From the IMG/VR virus record IMGVR_UViG_3300044691_000539, positions 1 to 32,913 of that record: a stretch of 32,913 nt of DNA; one strand, 5' to 3'. Below the pieces are notes generated by a model. That model did no database searches. It saw nothing but the letters and a program-made list of their open reading frames with translations, and had not been told where the DNA came from. Each line of letters opens with the position of its first letter. The first letter of the stretch is position 1. Both the position numbers and the translations under genes were made by a program. Shown here piece after piece: positions 11,959 to 20,617 of this stretch. This DNA is from a virus.

Positions 11959-14261
11959 TGTGTCCCGTCGTAGATGAGGCGCGCGTGGCCGTAGTCGATG
12001 GCGATGAAGCTGGAGAGCGTGGCCGACCCGGAGATGTTCTTGCCGTTGCCGTTGAAGCTGATCAGGTTAGTCCCGGCGTGGCCCGCGGCGTCCCAGACCT
12101 CCACGACCTCGTCCAGGGCCGGAGCGGCGTTCAAGGTGACGGTGTAGGCTCCGCCGCTGGTGTCGAGGAAATAGCAATTGTTGCCGGCGGTCGTGGTAAA
12201 GCTGGCCGACTTCGGAGTTGAACTGACCGCGCCGACGGGCGCCGCGACGGTCACTGTCGTCGTAGCCGACCAGGGACTGGTCTGGTTGGCGGTGGAATAG
12301 GCGACCTGAACATCGACGGAGCCCGCCGCGGCCACCAAGCCAGTGATCAGGGTAAGCGGCGAACCCGCGGCCGTCAGATTGTCGCCCGCGCTCGCCCAGA
12401 TGCTGTCGGCTGACAGCTTCCACCGTACCTTCCAGGCTAGGTTGTCGAGGCCCGGATCGTCGACGACGACCGACAGTCGCGCGCCAGACACTCCGCCGCC
12501 GCTGTCGGGATAGTCCGGCGTCACGCTGGTGATGATCGGCGCATCCAGCGGATCGAGACCCGCTGGACTTCCGGCGCTCGGCGGGGCCAGTGGCGGCGCC
12601 GCGCCTGACACGGAGCCTGCGCCGGTCGCGATCCACGGGAAGCTCACGGTCATCGCCGAGAGATCGATGGTCGGCTTGCCGGTCACCTCGACGACGAGAT
12701 CGTTCAAGTCGGGCAGCTCGCTGATCTGCACCCGGACATAGCGCTCGCCCATCACTGCGAGTCCGGCAAGATTGCAGGTCAGCGTTCCGCGCAGGGGCTG
12801 CGTCCCTCGGTTCAGGACGGCAGTGGCGACGGTGATGGCCTGCGGTCCGGAGGGAACCCAATCGAGTTGCAGTTGCTGGCTGCGCAGCTGGCCGCGGGAG
12901 GCGATGTCGCCGTCATCCTGCACATAGCCCGCCTCGGCGTTGTTGAAGGCGGCGGCGGGGTCCGTGTAACTGACGATCAGCTGGTTGACCGCCTGCTCGT
13001 CGGGCAGGAAGTGCTGTACCTGATAACCGACAATGTGGCGGTCGGTCAGGATGACGCTCGGCGTGTAGACCGTATTCGTCCGCACAACCAACGCGCCATC
13101 ACCGCGCTGGCCGAGCCACCCGTCGAAGGTCGACAGAATCGACTTGATCACGTCGCCGGGCGCGTTGTCGTGGCGATAGGTTCCGCAGCAGCGATAGAGC
13201 GCTTGTTGTCCCGTCGCATCCCAATAGGCGAGGTCTCCGGCAGAGTGAGGATAGGTCAGGCCGGCCGAAAGCGTGACCGCGCCCGCACCGCCCACGCTCG
13301 ACACCGTGACGGTCTCCGTCGAGAAGACAATCGACATGCCTCCGGTCAGACCGGTCGTGTCGAAGAGATGGATGGTTGTGTCGCCCGCGGCAGCTGGTTC
13401 AGCCAGAGTGGCGTGCATCCCGGTGACGGAGGTCAGCCCGTCGCATTCGTCGGCAGCGGCCTCGACGAAGCCGATCGTGGGGGCGAGGAAGCGGTTGTAA
13501 TCCAGCCCCATCCCGCCGCTTGCGTCGGTCAGATAGGCCAGGAGACACAGCGGCGGACCGTCACTGAACGCGTAGGTCGATGCGGTCCCTTGCGTTTGAC
13601 TGCTGTCACGCGGGTCGAAGATCAACTGCGCGTCGATCGCCGCCGAGGGCGTCGGCACCCCGTTGGGGAAGCAACTGGCCTGGTCCTCCTTGTGGGCCTG
13701 CTTGCAGACCACGACCATCGAGGTCACGCCGTCGCCGCGATGGTCAGAGGTCCAAGCCGGGACGCCCGCAGAGATCGCGTAGGCCGTCTCGGCCGCCAGG
13801 CCAAGGCGGCTGTCAATTTGCACGAGATTGCCCGTGCCCGTGCCTTGGCCGTACTTGCCGAATGCCCCGGGAGCGTACCAGTAGCCGAGGCCGTTCAGCG
13901 CCATCTGATCGTCGTTCAGGTAGTAGTTCACCACCTGATGCGAGCGGCCATCGAGCAGCGGCAGAACGTCGTACGAAACCGTCTTCGCGCCGCCGGAACC
14001 GGCGGTATAGAGCGCGTAGGAGCCGGCGACACGCACCCGGCCGAAGGCCGACTGCCGCACCGGCATCGCCTCCTTGAGCGGCGTCTGCAATGCGCCTGGC
14101 TTCGGCGGTTTGGGCGCCGTGAGCGCGCCGACTGCGACGCTGATCGCCACCGTCACTGCGACCTCGGTGGCGTAGTAGACCGCCGTGAAGACGGCATCCC
14201 CTAGATATGCGGCCGCGAAGTCGGCAACCGCCGCGGCGACGTAGGCAATGGCCTGAGGCAT
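11943..14261 (-). CDS. tail tip / central fibre protein
   Basis: 772 residues from ATG 14261; the longer frame upstream belongs to the preceding gene. The N-terminus has an Ala-rich hydrophobic region (residues ~5-48) followed by a proline-rich KPPKPGALQTPLKEAMPVR. A core with FGRVRVAGSYALY, SHQVVNYYLNDDQ and YWYAPGAFGKYGQ resembles the tail-tip attachment proteins (lambda J-like) of alphaproteobacterial siphophages. The C-terminal third contains fibronectin-like beta domains (ITSVTPDYPDSGG..., DVQVAYSTANQTSPWSATTT). It probably forms the tail tip that contacts the host and carries the fibre encoded next. Confidence 0.72.
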   Translation of the reverse strand: MPQAIAYVAAAVADFAAAYLGDAVFTAVYYATEVAVTVAISVAVGALTAPKPPKPGALQTPLKEAMPVRQSAFGRVRVAGSYALYTAGSGGAKTVSYDVLPLLDGRSHQVVNYYLNDDQMALNGLGYWYAPGAFGKYGQGTGTGNLVQIDSRLGLAAETAYAISAGVPAWTSDHRGDGVTSMVVVCKQAHKEDQASCFPNGVPTPSAAIDAQLIFDPRDSSQTQGTASTYAFSDGPPLCLLAYLTDASGGMGLDYNRFLAPTIGFVEAAADECDGLTSVTGMHATLAEPAAAGDTTIHLFDTTGLTGGMSIVFSTETVTVSSVGGAGAVTLSAGLTYPHSAGDLAYWDATGQQALYRCCGTYRHDNAPGDVIKSILSTFDGWLGQRGDGALVVRTNTVYTPSVILTDRHIVGYQVQHFLPDEQAVNQLIVSYTDPAAAFNNAEAGYVQDDGDIASRGQLRSQQLQLDWVPSGPQAITVATAVLNRGTQPLRGTLTCNLAGLAVMGERYVRVQISELPDLNDLVVEVTGKPTIDLSAMTVSFPWIATGAGSVSGAAPPLAPPSAGSPAGLDPLDAPIITSVTPDYPDSGGGVSGARLSVVVDDPGLDNLAWKVRWKLSADSIWASAGDNLTAAGSPLTLITGLVAAAGSVDVQVAYSTANQTSPWSATTTVTVAAPVGAVSSTPKSASFTTTAGNNCYFLDTSGGAYTVTLNAAPALDEVVEVWDAAGHAGTNLISFNGNGKNISGSATLSSFIAIDYGHARLIYDGTQWLLQ

Positions 14262-14656
14262 CAGACCCTCCAGGCCGCGAGCGGCCGCATCGGCGCTACC
14301 AGCAGCCCTGTGGTCGCCAGCACCGCCCAGCGCCGCCCTGCGCAGATCGCGCCGGCCTGCACGCGCGCGCCGTCGACGCCGTGCGCTTCCACGACACCCA
14401 CGTCCCCGCAGATCGCGAGGTCGATCGGCGCCAGCCCGCAGGCCGCCGCGCGCAGGGTCGAGAAGGCCAGCAGGTCGCCGTTGCGCTTCAGGAATCGGGC
14501 CGCGCCCAGCGACGTCTTCACTCGCCCGCGAAACCCCTCGGCGAGATCCACGCCGCGCAGCGCGAGCGCCCAATCCGCCGGGAAGGTCAGGCAGTTCAGG
14601 CCATCCCACGCGAACGGCGTTCGTGCGGCGCGGGCCAGATAATCCGCCAGCGTCAC
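14261..14656 (-). CDS. DUF6950-like tail assembly protein
   Basis: 131 residues if started at GTG 14656 (GTGA overlap with the upstream stop); a GTG at 14668 adds four residues. It shows the pattern TPFAWDGLNCLTFPADWALAL, RGRVKTSLGAARFLKRNGDL, and CGDVGVVEAHGVDGARVQAG seen in DUF6950 phage proteins, which are encoded just before tail-tip genes. The Cys in GLNCLTFPADW sits where NlpC/P60-like peptidases place their nucleophile, so it may be a relative of the tail peptidase, but catalysis is not established. Confidence 0.7.
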   Translation of the reverse strand: MTLADYLARAARTPFAWDGLNCLTFPADWALALRGVDLAEGFRGRVKTSLGAARFLKRNGDLLAFSTLRAAACGLAPIDLAICGDVGVVEAHGVDGARVQAGAICAGRRWAVLATTGLLVAPMRPLAAWRV

Positions 14657-15687
14657 ACGTAACCCCACACCTTGGTCGTGCCGGCCTGGTACTTGGCGAC
14701 CTGATCGAAGAAGGCGTCGTCGGAGGAGCGTCTGCGCTGGTCGATGTCAGTGAAGAAGGTCAGGTTCGGCCGCCGGCGGCCGGTGAAGACATTTCCGGCC
14801 GAGAGCTTCAGCGTGCGGGTCGGGGCCTGCGCGTCGCCGGTGCGCTCGACCGTGAGGCTGTCCGCAGTGCCGCTCCACAGCCAATAGATCGGCGGCACGA
14901 TCTGCCAGGCGTCGTCAAATAGCACTAGGCCGACATCGACAGCTCGGCCGCGCACGTCAGATGCGCCGTCGCCGGCCAGCGCCGCGACCTCACCCGTCAC
15001 CGCCGCACCGGAAACGGTGAACTCCAACCGTTCGGCGTCGCCATTGAGCGCCGCGCCGAGGGCCGGCAGTCCGGTCAAGAGCCCCATGGACTGGTAGATC
15101 GCTCCGTCGTCCGGTTCCGCCCCGCCGGCAGGAATGGAAAGGTCTCGGACCTGGCCACTCCACAGGCGGATCACGGGCGACGTAGCGACACGCAGCAGCA
15201 CGCCGACGCGCTTCGCTTCGGCCAGGACGTCCGGGTCCGGCGAAGTCCATGAAGTGGGCGGGGCGGGCCCAAGATCGTCCACACGGATGGACAGGCCGCC
15301 GCGATTGTCCCCGAGCGGCGTGTCGTTGACCCCGATGACCTTGTAGGTCGCATATCCGCTGACGGTGAACGGCAAGCGGCTTGCCAACGTGGCGTAAGCC
15401 TCGTCCACCGTGGCGTATTGCGGGGTCCGAGGGACATTCAACAGCAGCACGTCGGCGCCGCCGTTGTTGCCATAGATGCTGACGTTGTTGATCCACGTCA
15501 GACCGCCGCTAGGCGGGTCCGAGTCGGTCGCGACCAACGAATAAGCGTCCCAGGACAACAGGCCGCCGCTGGCCGCCGCACGCGGTTTCGAGAACCTCAC
15601 CCTGTGGGTTGGATCAAATCCGGTCAGGGTGGCGGCATTGGTGGGCGCCCCGAGATCCGTGGCGACGATGTTGACCGCGGTCGTCAC
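14653..15687 (-). CDS. minor tail / baseplate protein, 344 aa
   Basis: GTG 15687 start overlaps the upstream stop by GTGA. It is a beta-rich protein of 344 residues: an N-terminal HRVRFSKPRAAASGG...WDAYSLVATD segment, a middle IRLWSGQVRDLSIPAGGAEPDD, then IYWLWSGTADSLTVERTGDA, LKLSAGNVFTGRRRPNLTFF and SDDAFFDQVAKYQAGT. The last part resembles the C-terminal region of tail hub proteins that end close to D-x-FF. The position after the tape measure and before the tail tip makes it a distal-tail or hub component. I do not recognise a named family. Confidence 0.6.
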   Translation of the reverse strand: MTTAVNIVATDLGAPTNAATLTGFDPTHRVRFSKPRAAASGGLLSWDAYSLVATDSDPPSGGLTWINNVSIYGNNGGADVLLLNVPRTPQYATVDEAYATLASRLPFTVSGYATYKVIGVNDTPLGDNRGGLSIRVDDLGPAPPTSWTSPDPDVLAEAKRVGVLLRVATSPVIRLWSGQVRDLSIPAGGAEPDDGAIYQSMGLLTGLPALGAALNGDAERLEFTVSGAAVTGEVAALAGDGASDVRGRAVDVGLVLFDDAWQIVPPIYWLWSGTADSLTVERTGDAQAPTRTLKLSAGNVFTGRRRPNLTFFTDIDQRRRSSDDAFFDQVAKYQAGTTKVWGYV

Positions 15688-16394
15688 GCCGCCGGCCCCC
15701 CGGCCTCGATGAACCTGGCCGTCGCCTTCCCGAAACGCTGCATGGAGACGGTTTCGGAGATGTCGCCGTCAGCCCGCATCAGGCAGCGCGGCCACTCCAT
15801 CTCCAGGGTGTGTTCCGGGCTGTTGGCGGCGGTGATCGCCTGGCGCAGCGGCGGCCGGAACGTCGCCGTCGTCGAGCCGCCATCGCCCACGCCGCCGGAA
15901 TCGATGCGGATGAACTCATAGAGCCGCCAGCCCCACGTCGGGTGCTCGATCGAGAAAAACTCGCCGCCGAGCAGCGGTAAGGGCCCGGTGTAGGTGAAGG
16001 TGAGCGAGGTCTCGCCTAGCGCTGCGTCGGCGGTGACGGTCGCGGTGATCTGGTGCGGCACGGCCGCGACGCTCGCCGCCCAGGTATCGAGGCCGATGGT
16101 GTCCGTCCCGGCATAGGCGCCGGTGACCGGCTGTTGCCGGCGGTCAGTCAGCGGGACCACAGCCTCGGCCGCGCCGCCGTCGCACGCCCCCGTGAAGCGC
16201 CGCCAGGCGAGGATCTTCTCGCGGGTCCACAAGGTCGCTTCGCCGAAGTCCGCGACCCAACGTCCGCCGCCGGCCACATCGGCGAATTGCGCCTCGCCGG
16301 ATAGGGATGCGCCGCCCGTGATAGCCTGCCCGACCAGGCGCGCTTGCAGGCTCGACGGCGCGAACAGCCGGGAGGGAAAGACCAGCGTGCTCAT
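15684..16394 (-). CDS. distal tail protein, 236 aa
   Basis: ATG 16394 overlaps the tape-measure stop (ATGA). Beta-rich sequence: MSTLVFPSRLFAPSSLQARL, then GGGRWVADFGEATLWTREKI, WRRFTGACDGGAAEAVVP, and EFFSIEHPTWGWRLYEFIRI. The ending LEMEWPRCLMRADGDISETV...RFGKATARFIE looks like a distal tail protein that seals the tube. Genes of this kind regularly follow the tape measure in alphaproteobacterial siphophages. Function is inferred from gene order. Confidence 0.6.
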   Translation of the reverse strand: MSTLVFPSRLFAPSSLQARLVGQAITGGASLSGEAQFADVAGGGRWVADFGEATLWTREKILAWRRFTGACDGGAAEAVVPLTDRRQQPVTGAYAGTDTIGLDTWAASVAAVPHQITATVTADAALGETSLTFTYTGPLPLLGGEFFSIEHPTWGWRLYEFIRIDSGGVGDGGSTTATFRPPLRQAITAANSPEHTLEMEWPRCLMRADGDISETVSMQRFGKATARFIEAGGPAA

Positions 16395-19114
16395 TGGTTC
16401 AGCTGCGAGGCGTAGGCGGCCTTGCTGCTGTCCTGCGCCGCCATGCCGCGCGCCCACTGTCCAGCCCGGGCCGCCGAGCGGTCCGCATGGGCGTTGGCCT
16501 GGCCGAGGATCTCTTGGGTGAGCACCGCGCCCTCGGCGTGGAAGTGGAAGGGCTGGACGACCACGACGCTGGGCGATCTTGCCGGGAGCGAGATGGCGCG
16601 CAGGGCGTCGAATGACGAGCTGATGCTCGGGACCAGACCGCCGGCCGCCAGATGCGGCATCTGTCCGCTGTTGATCGCCTCCAGCAGCTTGCCGTGCTTG
16701 CTCGTCGCGGCGGCGTTGACCACAAACTCGCCACTGGAGAGCATGGCCGGAATGCTGTCCGAGGTGCTGGTGCCGGGGCCGCTGACGCGCCCGCCGTCGG
16801 CCAAGCCGAGGAACGCCAGCACCGGCGCGGCGATGTCCTTTTGGATCACCGCGGCCAGGAGGTCGGTCGCAATCTTGCGGAAGACGTTCTTCGCGACGTC
16901 GCCGAGGTTCTTGGCGTTGACGATCGCATCGGCCAGGCCGTTCGAGAGGTCGACCGCCGCGGTGACCGCGGCGTTCTGCATGACGGTGTTCAAGTCTTGA
17001 ACCGAGCGGATGTAGCGCTGGACCGGATCTTCGTGGCCGGTGTCGAAGCTCTGACGCTGCGCCACCTGGGCCCGGTCGAAGGCGTTCAACTTGGCAGCAG
17101 CGTCGCTGGCCTTGGTGGGATCGTCCGCGACCTCGCGGTCCAGCGCCTCCTTCAGGATGGCGCGCGCCAAGCGTTGTTGCGCCAGAAGCGTCGTGCGTTC
17201 GATCGCGGTGCGCGCCTTGGCCGTGGTGGCGTTTTCCGCCGCCGCGCTGGAGACCTGATCCAGGTAGCCGGCGATCTCCTTCTGCGAAGCGAACCATTGA
17301 TCGGTGATCGCGCGCAGCGCATTGCGCTCCACCAGGTCGTTTTTCGCCACGCGGGCGAGTTCGACGTCGGCCTGCGCTTGCTCGATCTTGGCCTGCAGGA
17401 TGTCGCTGGCCTTGCCGTCGATGGTCTGGTCTTTGAGCAGGTGGGCGAGATCGCCCTTGAGTTTGGCCTGCTCGGTCGCGGCTTCGGCGTTGTTGGCGTC
17501 GACCTCGAACTTGGCCCGCGCATCGACGTTGGCGGTCAGGTTCTTGTAGGCCTCGGCCAGCGCCTTCAGCGCATGCTGCTGGTCTTCCTCCGCGGTCTTG
17601 GTGAGCGCGTCGGTCTGATCGGCCGGGCCCTTCTTCGCCTTGTCGAAGGTCAGCTGCTGGGCTTTGCCCTGCCCCTTGGTCGCGCCGAGTTCCGTTCCTC
17701 TGAAATCGACGGGCTTGCCGGCCATCAGATCGGCGACGCCGGATGCCAGCTTCACGGCGCGTCCGCGGGCCGCCAGCGCGTCCAAGCCTCCCTTGGCGGC
17801 CTGCGCCGTGTCGATCCCCAGACCGAGGCCGGCGGCGCGCGCAACCCCTTCGGCGGCCGCGCCGACGTCGACGTGGATACCCTGCGGCAGGTGCGGGATC
17901 TTGCTGATCAGGTCATCCAGGCCGCGGATCGCGTCAGGAATTTCGCCCAGGAAGTCGGACAGCGCGTGGGTGGCGCGCTCGATGAATTCCGCGACCTTCT
18001 CGATGGCCGGGGCGGCTTCCAGGAAGGCCGACTTGAAGTGGGTTCCGATCAGGAAGCCGAGCGCGTCGACCTTCTCGTTCATCTCGGCCGCGCGCTGGAT
18101 GTCGGCCGGGCTGATCACGCCCCCGACGCCTTGGGCCTCCTTCATCTTGCCGATGAAGCCGGCGATCGACTGCGCGCCGCCATTGATGATCGGCAGCAGG
18201 TCCCCCAGGCCGAACGCCTTGGCGGCGGATGTACGGGACTGGGCGTCCTTCAGCGTGGCGATCTTGTCCATCACCAGCGCCAGCTTCGCGACGGGGTCGA
18301 CCGTGGCGTTGACCTGGTCTCGGTCGAGCTTGATGGCGTCGGCCCATTTCTTCAGTCGGGTGTCGCCGGTGTGGGTCTCGAACTTGCCGATTTCCTCGTT
18401 GAATGCGCCTAGGGCCGCACGGCCCTTCTCGAGGCCAATGCCGGCGGCGGCCGAGGCATAGTCGAGTTTCTGCAGGCTGTCGGTCGAGACGCCCAGCGCC
18501 TCGCTGGTCGAGCGCAGCGTCCCGGCCCACTCCATCGCCTTGCGGGCTTCCTCGCCGGCGAGCGCCAGGGCGACGATGCCGGCGGCGGCCGCGATTCCCC
18601 AGGGTCCGAGCGGCTCCAGCGCCGAGCCGAAGACGCGCAGCCGCGCGCCGCCCTCCTCCAGCACCGAGAGCTTGGTGGCGTCGAAGATATTGGTCGCCGC
18701 CAGCGCCAGGCCGGTCTTCTTGGCCGCCGCCGCCGCCCGCTCGGCGGCCGACAGGGCGGTTACGTAGGACTTGGCCTGGCCGAGCGCCGCATCGCCGGTG
18801 ATCCCGGCGCGCTTCAGCTTGGAGAGCTGCTGTTCGATCAGCAGCTGCTCGGTCAGCGCGGTGATCTGCGCCTTGTTGCCGCGCGCTCGGGCAATCGACA
18901 GATCGTTCTCGAGCTGGATGTTCCGCAGCGTCGCCGATTGCGCCAGCGCCTCGGCGGCCTTGCCCTCGGTCGCGGCCTTCTTCCAGGCGTCGCTGATCTT
19001 CTGGGCCGCGCCATATTGCGCGCGGATCACCGCGTTCAACTTGGCGTCGAGCTTGGAATAGTCGGCGTCGAAGACGGTGACCAGCCGCTCGATTTCGGTG
19101 CCTCCGTCAGCCAA
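16391..19114 (-). CDS. tail tape measure protein
   Basis: 907 residues, the longest gene here. The start is a TTG at 19114 that overlaps the chaperone gene by eight bases. It begins ADGGTEIERLVTVFDADYSK and continues as Ala/Lys/Glu-rich coiled-coil helices (AVIRAQYGAAQKISDAWKKA). A hydrophobic segment around residues 175-195 (GIAAAAGIVALALAGEEARK) fits a membrane-inserting part. The C-terminus contains GGRVSGPGTSTSDSIPAML and SSGEFVVNAAATSKHG, standard tape-measure endings. Length sets the tail, roughly 130-140 nm at 1.5 A per residue. Frames on the opposite strand are shadows. Confidence 0.9.
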   Translation of the reverse strand: MADGGTEIERLVTVFDADYSKLDAKLNAVIRAQYGAAQKISDAWKKAATEGKAAEALAQSATLRNIQLENDLSIARARGNKAQITALTEQLLIEQQLSKLKRAGITGDAALGQAKSYVTALSAAERAAAAAKKTGLALAATNIFDATKLSVLEEGGARLRVFGSALEPLGPWGIAAAAGIVALALAGEEARKAMEWAGTLRSTSEALGVSTDSLQKLDYASAAAGIGLEKGRAALGAFNEEIGKFETHTGDTRLKKWADAIKLDRDQVNATVDPVAKLALVMDKIATLKDAQSRTSAAKAFGLGDLLPIINGGAQSIAGFIGKMKEAQGVGGVISPADIQRAAEMNEKVDALGFLIGTHFKSAFLEAAPAIEKVAEFIERATHALSDFLGEIPDAIRGLDDLISKIPHLPQGIHVDVGAAAEGVARAAGLGLGIDTAQAAKGGLDALAARGRAVKLASGVADLMAGKPVDFRGTELGATKGQGKAQQLTFDKAKKGPADQTDALTKTAEEDQQHALKALAEAYKNLTANVDARAKFEVDANNAEAATEQAKLKGDLAHLLKDQTIDGKASDILQAKIEQAQADVELARVAKNDLVERNALRAITDQWFASQKEIAGYLDQVSSAAAENATTAKARTAIERTTLLAQQRLARAILKEALDREVADDPTKASDAAAKLNAFDRAQVAQRQSFDTGHEDPVQRYIRSVQDLNTVMQNAAVTAAVDLSNGLADAIVNAKNLGDVAKNVFRKIATDLLAAVIQKDIAAPVLAFLGLADGGRVSGPGTSTSDSIPAMLSSGEFVVNAAATSKHGKLLEAINSGQMPHLAAGGLVPSISSSFDALRAISLPARSPSVVVVQPFHFHAEGAVLTQEILGQANAHADRSAARAGQWARGMAAQDSSKAAYASQLNQ

Positions 19115-19265
19115 GGCGCGCCTCCATCACGGCTCTGTCGAATTCTTCGTCGGTCGGGGCCTTGGGCTCGCCGCCGCTGGCGTGGAACGACTTCCAGCCG
19201 TCGAAAGCCTGGATCAGCTTCCACACCGGCGCGGCGCCGACCTGGGCGGGCGACCAGCCCATCAT
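19107..19265 (-). CDS. tail assembly chaperone, downstream partner
   Basis: Shown from ATG 19265, which overlaps the upstream stop as ATGA, giving 52 residues (MMGWSPAQVGAAPVWKLIQA, FDGWKSFHAS, APTDEEFDRAVMEARLG). This pattern (MGW, W near the middle, P-T-D-E-E-F near the end) matches small tail assembly chaperones. The same frame stays open upstream and reads RPRLPNGKWRFAEFYRIGG, which looks like real protein, without any start codon. The longer form could arise by a -1 frameshift from the upstream gene. Such proteins hold the tape measure during tail assembly. Confidence 0.7.
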   Translation of the reverse strand: MMGWSPAQVGAAPVWKLIQAFDGWKSFHASGGEPKAPTDEEFDRAVMEARLG

Positions 19266-19684
19266 TCCGCCGATGCGGTAGAACTCGGCGAAGCGCCACT
19301 TGCCGTTGGGGAGGCGGGGGCGAGCGGCGTCTGCGTCCCCGCCTCCGGCTCCCCCGGCGGGTCATCCTCGTCGGGGGCGCCGATCAGCGAAGCGGCGATA
19401 ACCGCCTGCGCCGTCGTCTTGACCTCGATCAGCGCGCCCGGGCCAGCATAGCGCTCGACCAGCACCAGGGCGTCGATCGACGACATGCCGCCGCCGACCA
19501 ATCCGATGCGCAGCGGCTCGCGGATGCAGCGCGGCGATCGCCAGGTGCCGTCGCCCAGCCGGCGATAGAGTTCCTCCGGCCCGAAGCCGGTCTTCTCCTG
19601 CAACTCCTCGAGGCCGTCGATGCTGAGGAAGAAGTCGTGCGGGCCGTCGCCGAAGACCAGCCGGATCTTGCCGGATCGGCTCAT
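19262..19684 (-). CDS. tail assembly chaperone / GTA gp10-like protein
   Basis: 140 residues from ATG 19684. The sequence SGKIRLVFGDGPHDFFLSID, ELQEKTGFGPEELYRRLGDG, RCIREPLRIGLVGGGMSS and ALVLVERY resembles the gene transfer agent gp10-type family, found between the tail tube and tape measure genes. The C-terminal ~35 residues (PLAPASPTASGASPSS) turn into low-complexity Pro/Ala/Ser, as expected if the conserved product shifts frame before this point. Likely a chaperone that coats the tape measure. The next gene overlaps its stop. Confidence 0.75.
   Translation of the reverse strand: MSRSGKIRLVFGDGPHDFFLSIDGLEELQEKTGFGPEELYRRLGDGTWRSPRCIREPLRIGLVGGGMSSIDALVLVERYAGPGALIEVKTTAQAVIAASLIGAPDEDDPPGEPEAGTQTPLAPASPTASGASPSSTASAE
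19337..19355 (-). promoter_or_regulatory. candidate -1 ribosomal frameshift window
   Basis: Within the last part of the upstream chaperone gene, GGGGG (19355-19351, codons CCG GGG GAG) and GGGG (19340-19337, codons GCG GGG ACG) both let a glycine tRNA slip back one base. Either would lead into the open frame of the downstream chaperone, after that frame's preceding TGA. This resembles the G/GT arrangement of lambda. No classical X-XXY-YYZ heptamer is present, so it remains a candidate. Confidence 0.4.
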
Positions 19685-19686
19685 GA

Positions 19687-20130
19687 TCAGGCGTTGTCGG
19701 CGATGGTCACTTCGCCGTCGGAGACCAGCGCGACGACGGCGTCGGCCTTCTCCTTCCGCGTGCCGCTGACGTCGAACTGCATGCAGTGGTAGGCGCCGGT
19801 CCAGGTCACCCCGCCGACCTTGTTGACCTTCACCTTGATGTTGATGGTGTCCTTGTTCTTGAAGAAGTTGAACCACTTGGTCACCGAGGAGAGGTGCACC
19901 TTGCCGGCCCCGTCGATGGCGGCGCCGAGGCCGTCTTTCTCGGTCGAGTTCCAGGCGGGATCCTCGGGCGTTTCGCAGGTCGGGATCACCGAGGTGATCA
20001 CGTTGGCGGAGAACTTGATCCCGCGCGTGGTGTTGATCAGGCAGTCATGGTCGAAAACGCCCGAGCCGGGGGCGGACTCGAGCTGGATGAGCAGCTGCTC
20101 GCCATTGAACACTTCGACGGGGGTCGGCAT
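19687..20130 (-). CDS. major tail tube protein
   Basis: 147 residues, ATG 20130, with GGAG upstream. It starts MPTPVEVFNGEQLLIQLES and includes TRGIKFSANVITSVIPTCET, then KVHLSSVTKWFNFFKNKDTI and GAYHCMQFDVSGTRKEKADA. These are hallmarks of siphophage tail tube proteins, which polymerise as hexameric rings around the tape measure. The gene follows the terminator protein and precedes the chaperones, the usual order. It should be one of the most abundant products. Confidence 0.85.
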   Translation of the reverse strand: MPTPVEVFNGEQLLIQLESAPGSGVFDHDCLINTTRGIKFSANVITSVIPTCETPEDPAWNSTEKDGLGAAIDGAGKVHLSSVTKWFNFFKNKDTINIKVKVNKVGGVTWTGAYHCMQFDVSGTRKEKADAVVALVSDGEVTIADNA

Positions 20131-20159
20131 TGTCTGGTCTCCAGGGGATGTTCGGGGGT

Positions 20160-20174
20160 GCGCGGCGGCCGCGC
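20160..20174 (-). other. G+C hairpin between tail terminator and tail tube genes
   Basis: Arms GCGCGGC and GCCGCGC around a single central G lie in the 49-base gap between the stop at 20180 and the tail tube start at 20130. It could reduce transcription or stabilise the tube mRNA 5' end. No T-run follows. Confidence 0.35.
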
Positions 20175-20179
20175 GGGCT

Positions 20180-20617
20180 TCAGGTGAGCGGTGTGGCGGT
20201 CACGTAGCGGGGGACCACGATGCGGTGGGTGCTTCGTCCGCCGTCGCCGGCGTCGATGTCGCGGGCGCGCACGATCTGGTGGACGACGATCGCGTGGCCT
20301 TCGGGGTCGATGTCGGCGTCGGCCGCCCGGGCGACCAGGTCGGCGAGGTCGCGGGCCTCGAGCTTGCCGACCGCCCGCGACCAGATGTGCAGCGTGAAGT
20401 GGGTCTCCGCGCCGTCCTCGCAGCCGTCGCCGTCGTCGGAAGCATCGTCCTCGCCCAGGTGGACGAAGGGGAAGGTCGCGGTCACCTGGCCGGTGGCGTC
20501 GTCGACGGGGACCTTGTCGTAGATCCGCGGCGGCCCTTTGAAGAAGGCGATCAGCTGCGGATCGGCGCGCAGGGTGGCGAACAACGCCTTCTGCAGCGCC
20601 GCGGCCGGCAGCTTCAC
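20180..20617 (-). CDS. tail terminator / DUF3168 protein
   Basis: GTG 20617 overlaps the upstream stop (GTGA), giving 145 residues. The pattern LQKALFATLRADPQLIAFF, PPRIYDKVPVDD, TATFPFVHLGED, FTLHIWSRAVGKLEARDLAD and STHRIVVPRYVTAT matches DUF3168 tail-terminator-type proteins. They cap the tail tube where it joins the head. An acidic insert (DDASDDGDGCEDGAE) interrupts the middle. Confidence 0.85.
   Translation of the reverse strand: MKLPAAALQKALFATLRADPQLIAFFKGPPRIYDKVPVDDATGQVTATFPFVHLGEDDASDDGDGCEDGAETHFTLHIWSRAVGKLEARDLADLVARAADADIDPEGHAIVVHQIVRARDIDAGDGGRSTHRIVVPRYVTATPLT

Noticed and set aside
12867-14204. 445-codon plus-strand open frame opposite the tail-tip gene
   Set aside because: It is the antisense of a well-supported tail gene. 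High G+C leaves few stops on the opposite strand; the composition is Arg/Gly-rich with no recognisable fold.
16652-18412. 586-codon plus-strand open frame opposite the tape measure gene
   Set aside because: It mirrors the codon pattern of the coiled-coil tape measure gene and has no neighbour, start signal or domain of its own.
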